This document shows, one piece after another, positions 51,127-64,000 of a DNA stretch of 64,000 nt (the first letter of the stretch is position 1; every line of letters begins with the position of its first letter). The notes beneath the pieces are model-generated. The model made no database searches. It was not told where the DNA came from and saw nothing but the letters and a program-made list of their open reading frames with translations. Made by a program: the position numbers and the translations under genes. The stretch spans positions 1-64,000 of the forward strand of contig NZ_STGL01000008.1 of assembly GCF_004919085.1 (NCBI RefSeq), given 5' to 3'. This DNA comes from Nocardioides sp. GY 10127. GTDB taxonomy: Bacteria; Actinomycetota; Actinomycetes; Propionibacteriales; Nocardioidaceae.

Positions 51127-52413
51127 TCAGGAGAAGGGCGGACGGTCGTCCAGCCGGACCGAGCCCTTGCCGGCCCAGCGCCACAGCCGCGCGGCCGCGT
51201 CCCGGTCCTCGTCGGTCACGAGGTTGCCCATCCAGCGCAGGGCGAGGGTCATGAGCGCCGTCGAGCGCATGCCGGCCGGGCCGAAGCGCGGGAGCACCCA
51301 CGGGACGGTCACCAGGCCGGCCAGGCGGCGGGCGATCGAGAACGCCTCGCCGTAGTGCTCGCGCAGCAGGGCGGGCCAGGCGGTGGCCAGGCCGTGCGCG
51401 TCCGCGTCGAGGTCGCCGAGGAGCGCGGCGACCAGGCGACCGGTCTCCAGGCCGTAGTCGATCCCCTCGCCGTTGAGCGGGTTCACACAGCCGGCCGCGT
51501 CGCCGATCAGCGCCCAGTTGGGGCCGGCGACCTGGCTGACGGCACCGCCCATGGGCAGGAGCGCGGAGGTGGGCATGCGCAGGTCGTCCCCCAGCCCGAA
51601 CTCCTCGCGCCGCTGGTCGGCGTAGAAGGACATGAGCGGCTTGACGGCGATGTCGGCCGGCCGCTTGGCCGTGGCGAGCGTCCCCACGCCGAGGTTCACC
51701 TCGCCGGTGCCGAGCGGGAAGATCCAGCCGTAGCCGGAGAGGATCGAGCCCTGCTCGTCCCGCAGCTCCAGGTGCGAGCTGATCCAGGTGTCGTCGTGCT
51801 TCTCGCTGGTGACGTAGGAGCGCCCGGCCACGCCGTAGACCGTGTCGCGGTGCCACTCCCGCCCCAGCACCTTGCCGAGCGGGGAGCGGACGCCGTCCGC
51901 CACCACCAGCCGCCGGCAGGCGATCTCGAAGCGCTCCGCATCCTCGCGACCACCCTGACCCCGCCGCTCGAAGACGACGGCGGCCACGCGGCTGCCGTCG
52001 CGCCGGACGTCGACCGCCCGGGCGTCCTCGACGCAGGTCGCGCCCGACTCCACCGCCACCTGGCGCAGGCGGTCGTCGAGCTCCGTACGCGGCACCGCGC
52101 TCCCCCAGTCCGGCAGCGCTCCCCCGGGCCACGGCAGGTGCAGGACCTGGCCGAAGCCGTGCGCGCGGAGGCCCTGGTTGACGGTGCGGCCGCGCAGCCA
52201 GTCCTCGAGACCGAGGAGGCGCAGCTCGCCGACCGCCCGGGGCGTCAGCCCGTCGCCGCAGGTCTTGTCGCGCGGGAACGTCGCGGCGTCCGCGAGGACC
52301 ACCTGGACCCCCTGGCGCGCCAGCCACGCGGCGGCCGCGGAGCCCGCCGGGCCCGCACCCACCACCAGCACGTCGGTCTCGGTCGGCGGGGGTGTCACGG
52401 CGGCGCTGCTCAC
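51127..52413 (-). CDS. Geranylgeranyl reductase family flavoprotein (MenJ-like)
   Basis: A 428-aa FAD enzyme that reduces isoprenoid double bonds; in mycobacteria the related MenJ saturates a menaquinone side-chain bond. Signatures: DVLVVGAGPAGSAAAAWLAR (FAD site), the family motif FPRDKTCGDGLTPRA, GWIFPLGTGEVNLGVG and ALIGDAAGCVNPLNGEGIDY. GTG at 52413 is chosen; a longer frame upstream runs through the rpoC terminator region. Probable role in menaquinone or polyprenyl modification. Confidence 0.88.
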   Translation of the reverse strand: MSSAAVTPPPTETDVLVVGAGPAGSAAAAWLARQGVQVVLADAATFPRDKTCGDGLTPRAVGELRLLGLEDWLRGRTVNQGLRAHGFGQVLHLPWPGGALPDWGSAVPRTELDDRLRQVAVESGATCVEDARAVDVRRDGSRVAAVVFERRGQGGREDAERFEIACRRLVVADGVRSPLGKVLGREWHRDTVYGVAGRSYVTSEKHDDTWISSHLELRDEQGSILSGYGWIFPLGTGEVNLGVGTLATAKRPADIAVKPLMSFYADQRREEFGLGDDLRMPTSALLPMGGAVSQVAGPNWALIGDAAGCVNPLNGEGIDYGLETGRLVAALLGDLDADAHGLATAWPALLREHYGEAFSIARRLAGLVTVPWVLPRFGPAGMRSTALMTLALRWMGNLVTDEDRDAAARLWRWAGKGSVRLDDRPPFS

Positions 52414-52485
52414 GTGCCCGATTCTGGCAGGTGGCACCGAGGACGACGCACGCGGTGGGGGCCGGGCGTCACGGGGACGCAGAAC

Positions 52486-52517
52486 GGCCCCGCCCCCACC
52501 GAGGTGGGGACGGGGCC
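52486..52517 (-). terminator. rpoC terminator
   Basis: Hairpin GGCCCCGCCCCCACC / GGTGGGGACGGGGCC with one internal mismatch and a short centre, 14 bp past the rpoC stop. Its flank ACGCAGAACGGCCCCG is shared with the terminator at 23579-23624. Confidence 0.7.
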
Positions 52518-52531
52518 GGACGTGGGTGACG

Positions 52532-56398
<3,867 letters not shown>

Positions 56399-56451
56399 GG
56401 TGGCTGATGTCCTTCGTTAGAAGTTGATGCTGGGTGAAGGGGACTGAGGGT

Positions 56452-56484
56452 GGCGCCGGGCGGGGGTCTCACCCGCCCGGCGCC
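56452..56484 (-). terminator. Perfect hairpin between rpoB and rpoC
   Basis: A 13-bp perfect stem GGCGCCGGGCGGG / CCCGCCCGGCGCC with loop GGTCTCA, starting 9 bp after the rpoB stop and ending 53 bp before the rpoC start. There is no U-tract. It may act as a partial terminator, a processing site or an mRNA-stabilising stem that sets the beta/beta' ratio. Confidence 0.6.
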
Positions 56485-56492
56485 TCACCGGC

Positions 56493-59957
<3,465 letters not shown>

Positions 59958-60056
59958 GAGTCATCCTTCGACAGGTCAGCTCATCGAATGGCGCCGCCCC
60001 CCACTCAGAGAGCCACCGGGCAGGCTTCAGGCATTTGAGGGCAGGCGCAAAGCGCA

Positions 60057-60085
60057 ACAGTACCCGAGGGGGACATTCACCACAA
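60057..60085 (-). promoter_or_regulatory. Proximal rpoB promoter
   Basis: Minus-strand boxes TTGTGG (60085-60080), 17-bp spacer, TACTGT (60062-60057), giving a leader of about 90-100 nt before the TTG start of rpoB. Confidence 0.5.
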
Positions 60086-60120
60086 CACCTGGGAGGGGGC
60101 CCGGTAGCCCCGTCCGGACG

Positions 60121-60149
60121 ATGATGCGGGCGGCGGACGGCGCGGTCAA
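60121..60149 (-). promoter_or_regulatory. Distal rpoB promoter
   Basis: Minus-strand boxes TTGACC (60149-60144), 17-bp spacer, CATCAT (60126-60121). The -35 box matches five of six consensus bases. With the proximal site it forms a tandem pair, as is common for rpoBC. Apart from these promoters and the repeats at 60265-60324, I see nothing else in the non-coding stretch 59958-60339. Confidence 0.5.
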
Positions 60150-60264
60150 GCGGTTCGGCACAACTGGCAGCGCGTGTCGCGCCACCCTGTGAGCCCCCGG
60201 TGAGCCGCCGGAGGGGTCCCGCCCCGGCGCACCGCTCCCCCGCCGGCGCCTCCGCCTGCGCCCC

Positions 60265-60324
60265 AGTGAGCGCTCCAGTGAGCGCTCCTGTGAGCGCTCC
60301 TGTGAGCGCTCCTGTGAGCGCCCC
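60265..60324. repeat. Five tandem 12-bp repeats with a GAGCGCTC palindrome
   Basis: Units (A/T)GTGAGCGCTCC follow exactly every 12 bp; the last differs by one base (T to C). Each contains the self-complementary GAGCGCTC, lost only in the last copy. The array lies between the stop of the Mce-associated gene (60340) and the rpoB promoters. It could be a terminator cluster, a protein-binding array or simple slippage. It is not a CRISPR, as there are no spacers. Confidence 0.85.
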
Positions 60325-60339
60325 CGGCCGGCCTCGCGG

Positions 60340-61167
60340 TCAGTCGCCCAGCGGGGTGGTGGTGATGTCGTCGACCAGCCACTCCCCGTCGGTCTCCACC
60401 ATGGTCAGGGTCAGCTGGTCCTGGAAGACGTCGGGGGTGGTGACCTGCGCGTTCGTCCGCTGACGGTTGCACAGGACGAGCACCTGGACGCGTCCGTCAC
60501 CGACCCGGACGATGCCGGAGTCGACCACGTCGACCGGCCCCACGACGGTCTTCGTCTTCGGGGCGTTCTCCTCCAGGACGGCGAACAGCGGGTCGTAGCT
60601 GTCCTCGACGTAGGAGTCGGTGAGGAACGTGCGGGCCCGCGCGGCGTCCTCGTCCATCGTCCGGTAGTCGTAGCTGAGGATCGGACCCACGGCGCGCTCG
60701 GCGGCGGCCTGGGCCTCGGCGGCGTCCGCCTCGACCGTGCCCGCGTCGCCCTGGATGACGCGGTGGTGGGGCTGGGCGGCCACCGCGGCGGTGCCCCCCA
60801 CGCACAGCGCCGCCAGCAGCGCGACCGCGGCCAGCAGCCAGCCCGACGGCACCCAGCCGGTGGCCGGCTCGTCGTTCCGCGTGGGGCCGGCGGCCGGCTC
60901 GGCAGGCGGCTCGGTGGCGGCGGTGGCGGTGGCGGTGGTCGCGACGCGGGTCTCCGCGGAGGTCTCCACGGGGGCCGCCGCCAGCGTGGCGTCGTAGGCG
61001 ACCCGGCGGTCCGGGTCGAGGAGGGCCTCGGCGGCCTCGGTGGCGAGCTTGGCGCGCCGGTCGCCGGGGTCGAGGTCGGCCAGCGCCTGCCGCCAGGCGG
61101 CGCGCACCTCGTCCGCCCCGGCCGTGGGCTCGATCCCGAGGACGTCGTACCAGGTCGGGCCGCTCAC
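60340..61167 (-). CDS. Mce-associated membrane protein with N-terminal J-like domain
   Basis: A 275-aa protein. Residues 1-62 resemble a DnaJ J-domain (TWYDVLGIEPTAGADEVRAA, LLDPDRRVAYDATL), but the HPD tripeptide needed to stimulate DnaK is replaced by DPGD. A Thr/Ala-rich linker and one transmembrane helix (LLAAVALLAALCVGGTAAVA) follow, then an extracytoplasmic Mas/NTF2-like domain (RTFLTDSYVEDSYDPLF, LTLTMVETDGEWLVDDITTT) typical of Mce-associated proteins. It is the last gene of the mce operon, overlapping the previous gene in GTGA. Confidence 0.8.
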   Translation of the reverse strand: MSGPTWYDVLGIEPTAGADEVRAAWRQALADLDPGDRRAKLATEAAEALLDPDRRVAYDATLAAAPVETSAETRVATTATATAATEPPAEPAAGPTRNDEPATGWVPSGWLLAAVALLAALCVGGTAAVAAQPHHRVIQGDAGTVEADAAEAQAAAERAVGPILSYDYRTMDEDAARARTFLTDSYVEDSYDPLFAVLEENAPKTKTVVGPVDVVDSGIVRVGDGRVQVLVLCNRQRTNAQVTTPDVFQDQLTLTMVETDGEWLVDDITTTPLGD

Positions 61168-61883
61168 GAGCCGCTCCCGTCGGTCGACCCGGACGTGACG
61201 CCCGCGCCCGTGACCGGGGTGAAGTCGTCGACCAGCCACTCCCCGTCGATGAGGCGCAGGGTGACCTCGACCCGGTAGGGGGCCGACTCGTCCTCGACCC
61301 GCTTGCCCTTCTTGCCCGGGTAGGTGTTGGTGAACTCGCCGGTCACCAGCGCGACCGCCTTCGTGTCGGCCAGCGAGGAGACGCCGACGGAGTACACCTC
61401 GGTGGTCCGGCCGAGCCCGGCCTGCGCGACCGTCGCCTCGGCCACCGTCACCTGCTTGTCGAACTCCGCGGAGAAGGCGGGCGTGAGCAGCGCCGAGACG
61501 TCGGCCCGGTAGTCCGGCATCGTCCCGTCGTCGTCCAGCTCGCCGGGGCCGTAGGTGTTGACCCGGAGCATGAACGCCCGCGCCGCCTCGGCCACCTGGT
61601 CGCGGGTCACCTGGACGTCGTCACGCCCGGTGAGCACGGCGCTCACCCGGCTGCCGAGGGGCTGGTCGGAGGGGGTGCGGGAGTGGACCAGCCAGGCGGT
61701 CACCCCGAGCGAGGCGACGATCAGCAGGACGAGGTCGAGCAGGAGGAAGCGGCGCAGCAGCGCGCCTCGACGGGTCACCCGCCGGCGTCCGTCCGACATC
61801 CCGACGGGCAGGTCGGCGTCGGTCACGGTGCTCTCCTTCGCGCTCTCCCGGGCGGGTGCCTCGGCGGCGTCCACGCGGGTCAT
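61164..61883 (-). CDS. Mce-associated membrane protein (Mas)
   Basis: A 239-aa protein with a basic cytoplasmic head, one transmembrane helix (FLLLDLVLLIVASLGVTAWL) and an extracytoplasmic domain ending VEVTLRLIDGEWLVDDFTPV, the signature of Mce-associated proteins. These accompany Mce lipid-transport complexes and are thought to stabilise them. Coupled by ATGA to the last mce gene and by GTGA to the J-like Mas gene. Confidence 0.88.
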   Translation of the reverse strand: MTRVDAAEAPARESAKESTVTDADLPVGMSDGRRRVTRRGALLRRFLLLDLVLLIVASLGVTAWLVHSRTPSDQPLGSRVSAVLTGRDDVQVTRDQVAEAARAFMLRVNTYGPGELDDDGTMPDYRADVSALLTPAFSAEFDKQVTVAEATVAQAGLGRTTEVYSVGVSSLADTKAVALVTGEFTNTYPGKKGKRVEDESAPYRVEVTLRLIDGEWLVDDFTPVTGAGVTSGSTDGSGS

Positions 61884-63178
61884 CCCTGCCCCCCGGAGCC
61901 GGCGCCCAGCGGGTCCAGCCACAGCCAGGAGGCGTTGCCGGCCAGGGTGTCCGGGACGGCGGTGGAGGCGTCCGTGCCGTCGGCCGGCACCCCGCCCCAC
62001 GTCAGGTCACCGGTGTCGGGATCGTAGCTGGCCACGACGTCGTCGGGGTCGTAGTCGGCGGCGGCTCGCGGGTAGATGTTCTGCGCTCCTCGGGGGTTGG
62101 ACTGCGTGGGCGCCTCGGTGCACCGGGCGTCGGTGTTCATCTCCCTGTTCCCGCGCTGCGCGGGGGTCCGGACCCTGGTCCCCTCGTAGCCCTCGTGGCA
62201 CATCGCGGTGTCGGTGATGATGAGGCCGAAGTGGGCGTCGTAGAGGCCCGTCGTGGGGCTCTTGGAGACCACGGTGAACCCGCCCTCGACCACGTAGGGG
62301 TAGATGACGAGCAGCTGCTCGACCCCGTCCAGGTGCCGCCGGACCACGCGCCCGGTGGTGACCAGGTTGTTGATGAGGTCGCCGAGCTCGACGCCGTTGT
62401 CCTCGAGGAAGGTGCGCAGCACCCGGGCGGTCGAGCCGCCCTCGTCGATGACGCGGCGCAGGTCGGGGTCGGCGCCCGCGAGGGTGCGGGTGAAGAGCCG
62501 CAGCTGCCGGGCGAAGGTGCGGATGTCGTCCTCCGAGGCGAGCTGCCCCTTGAGCACGGTGTTGGCGTCCCGGATCAGGTCGGTGGTGACCTGGAAGTTG
62601 TCGTCGGCCTTCTGGATGAAGTCGCCGCCGTCGTCGAGGATGCGGGAGAGGTCCTCCCCGCTGCCGCCGAACGCGGTGCCGAGCTCGCTCACGGTCGTGC
62701 GCAGGGCGTCGCGGTCCACGGACGACACGGTGCGGGCCACGTCCCCGAGCAGCTTCTCGGTGGCGATGGGGACGGCGGTGTCGGCCGTGTCGATCTCGGA
62801 GCCGTCCTCGAGGTACGGCTCGCCCTTGCTCTGCGGCTGGAGGTCGACGTACTGCTCGCCGACCGCCGACGCGTTCGCCACGACCGCGAGCGTGTCGGCC
62901 GGGATCGTGTCCTTGTCCTTGTCGATCTGCAGGTGCACGTCGACCCCGTCGTCGGTGAGCGTGAGCTCGTCGACGCGGCCGACCGGCACCCCGCGGTAGG
63001 TGACCTGCCCGCCGGCGAAGATGCCGCCGCCGGAGTCGGCGAAGTGCGCGACCACCTCGTAGCTGGTGTCGCGGAAGAACCGGTCGAGCTGCGCGTAGGT
63101 CGCCCCCACGTAGGAGCAGCCCAGCAGCGTGATGAGGGCGAAGACGAACAGCTGGATGCGGGTGCGGCGGGTGATCAC
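61880..63178 (-). CDS. MCE family protein, last in the operon (MceF-position)
   Basis: A 432-aa lipid-transport subunit. N-terminal membrane helix (IQLFVFALITLLGCSYVGAT), an MlaD/MCE beta-barrel domain (residues about 35-115: VVAHFADSGGGIFAGGQVTY, GRVDELTLTDDGVDVHLQI, VVANASAVGEQYVDLQP), a long helical region (about 150-300) and a Pro/Asp-rich tail. GTG start in a GTGA overlap with the preceding mce gene. Mce proteins form a hexamer spanning the periplasm that moves lipids or sterols across the envelope. The lettered name is inferred from gene order. Confidence 0.9.
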   Translation of the reverse strand: MITRRTRIQLFVFALITLLGCSYVGATYAQLDRFFRDTSYEVVAHFADSGGGIFAGGQVTYRGVPVGRVDELTLTDDGVDVHLQIDKDKDTIPADTLAVVANASAVGEQYVDLQPQSKGEPYLEDGSEIDTADTAVPIATEKLLGDVARTVSSVDRDALRTTVSELGTAFGGSGEDLSRILDDGGDFIQKADDNFQVTTDLIRDANTVLKGQLASEDDIRTFARQLRLFTRTLAGADPDLRRVIDEGGSTARVLRTFLEDNGVELGDLINNLVTTGRVVRRHLDGVEQLLVIYPYVVEGGFTVVSKSPTTGLYDAHFGLIITDTAMCHEGYEGTRVRTPAQRGNREMNTDARCTEAPTQSNPRGAQNIYPRAAADYDPDDVVASYDPDTGDLTWGGVPADGTDASTAVPDTLAGNASWLWLDPLGAGSGGQG

Positions 63179-64000
63179 TGGCCGGCCCCCTGTCCGTCGG
63201 CGGCGGAGCCCGTCCCCGGCACCATCCCGGGCACCAGCAGCGCCACGAGGTCGGCGTCGAAGGCGGTGCTGAGCTGGCCCATGGTGACCCCGCTCCCCGC
63301 CTCGGTGGAGGAGGCGGAGGAACCGCTGCCCACCTGCGCCGGGGTGCGCAGGGCGTCCACGCCGGCGCGGCCGAGGCCGGGGATCGAGACGGACGGCAGG
63401 ATCGAGGGCAGGACGCCCCCGTTCCCCGAGCCCGAGGACGACGAGCCCCCGCCCGGCAGGCCGGGCACCTGGTTGAGCAGCACGCACACGGTGGCGTCGG
63501 CGTTCTTCGGCTTCGCGCAGTCCTCGCGCAGCTGGGCGAGGGCCTCGGCGTCGGCCAGCACCGCCTGGCAGGCCTTCGAGGTGAGGTCGCCGCTGGCGAT
63601 GCACTGCGCCACGTCGTCCACGATCTTCGTCGGGTCGATCTCGGAGGGCACGAGCGTGGGCAGCGCCGTGGGGATCTCGGTGGGCAGGCCCGGGATGCCG
63701 AGGGAGAGGTCGAGGTCCATCTCGATCGAGAGGTTCGTGTAGTCGCCCATGTGCAGGTTGCGCGCGACCTGGGGGTTGCGGCCCACGACCTCGTCGACGA
63801 ACGGGTAGGTGAGGAAGACGTTGAAGGACTTCACCAGCGCGTCGCCCGAGTTCGCCAGCTCGCCCAGCACCGGGCGCAGGTTGCGCAGGGTGGCGACCGT
63901 GGAGGCCTGGGTCTCGCGGATCACCCGCACCCCGACGTCGGAGAGCTGGTCGAGCGCCTTGAGCATCCGCACCAGGTCGTCGCGCTGACGGTTGAGCGAG
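63175..64000 (-). CDS. MCE family protein, C-terminal part (cut by the window edge)
   Basis: About 275 codons of a minus-strand gene whose start lies beyond 64000; the frame is open to the edge. The visible part has the helical MCE region (VRVIRETQASTVATLRNLRP, LVKSFNVFLTYPFVDEVVGR) and a Ser/Gly/Pro-rich tail (GGGSSSSGSGNGGVLPSI). The N-terminal helix and MlaD domain must be outside the window. It overlaps the next gene in GTGA and would be the MceE-position member (inference). Confidence 0.85.
   Translation of the reverse strand, partial: SLNRQRDDLVRMLKALDQLSDVGVRVIRETQASTVATLRNLRPVLGELANSGDALVKSFNVFLTYPFVDEVVGRNPQVARNLHMGDYTNLSIEMDLDLSLGIPGLPTEIPTALPTLVPSEIDPTKIVDDVAQCIASGDLTSKACQAVLADAEALAQLREDCAKPKNADATVCVLLNQVPGLPGGGSSSSGSGNGGVLPSILPSVSIPGLGRAGVDALRTPAQVGSGSSASSTEAGSGVTMGQLSTAFDADLVALLVPGMVPGTGSAADGQGAGQ

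Noticed and set aside
60265..60324. CRISPR array
   Set aside because: The 12-bp repeats are contiguous with no spacers, and no cas genes are present.

Overview
The window is very GC-rich and its genes are tightly packed. Many starts are GTG, and neighbouring genes are often coupled through ATGA, GTGA or TGATG overlaps. An actinobacterial rRNA leader, a mycobacterial-type SerC, an mce locus directly upstream of rpoB and a TTG-started rpoB point to Actinomycetota. A Nocardioides-like (Nocardioidaceae) genome is my best inference, but no marker here proves the genus.

Layout. (1) 1-366: promoters and leader of an rRNA operon that leaves the window on the minus strand; the 16S gene is just outside. 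(2) 439-16895, all minus strand: a large amine and nitrogen catabolic region. In transcription order it holds an EutQ-like cupin, two successive sets of heme-dependent oxidative N-demethylase genes (C2-B2-A2, C1-B1-A1; DmmABC-like), an ammonium transporter with a 71-residue membrane protein, a type III glutamine synthetase (GlnT/GmaS-like), three split glutamate-synthase-like subunits (GlxBCD/MgsABC-like), an FAD amine oxidoreductase, an XRE-cupin regulator, and adenosylcobalamin-dependent ethanolamine ammonia-lyase EutB-EutC. (3) 17037-21536: a heterodimeric ABC exporter with a TetR regulator and palindromic operators. (4) 21568-38555: mainly chromosomal functions (pdxH, citrate synthase, secreted M15-like peptidase, secreted phosphoesterase, DUF2252, serC, topoisomerase IB, methyltransferase, FAD/Fe-S dehydrogenase), ending with a GH5-like secreted protein whose active site looks degenerate. 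(5) 39059-49254, plus strand: a seven-gene surface or exopolysaccharide-type locus built around a processive GT2 glycosyltransferase with an N-terminal GspE-N/MshEN-like domain. (6) 49281-52413: tandem-NUDIX protein, PlsC-like acyltransferase, geranylgeranyl-reductase-family protein. (7) 52532-60149: rpoB-rpoC with tandem promoters. (8) 60340-64000: the 3' end of an mce operon (two Mce proteins, one cut by the window edge, and two Mce-associated membrane proteins, one carrying a J-like domain).

How region 2 may work (inference): the two demethylase systems would strip N-methyl groups from secondary or tertiary amines. Methylamine could then pass through a GmaS/MgsABC-like gamma-glutamylmethylamide/N-methylglutamate route ending at the FAD oxidoreductase. 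Ethanolamine, whether imported or made by demethylating N-methylethanolamines, would be cleaved by EutBC to acetaldehyde and ammonia. A 17-bp element (GTTTC-N7-GAAAC type) lies upstream of the dmm-like operon, of amt and, in weaker form, of eutB, suggesting common control. Regions 2 and 5 are the best candidates for previously undescribed systems.
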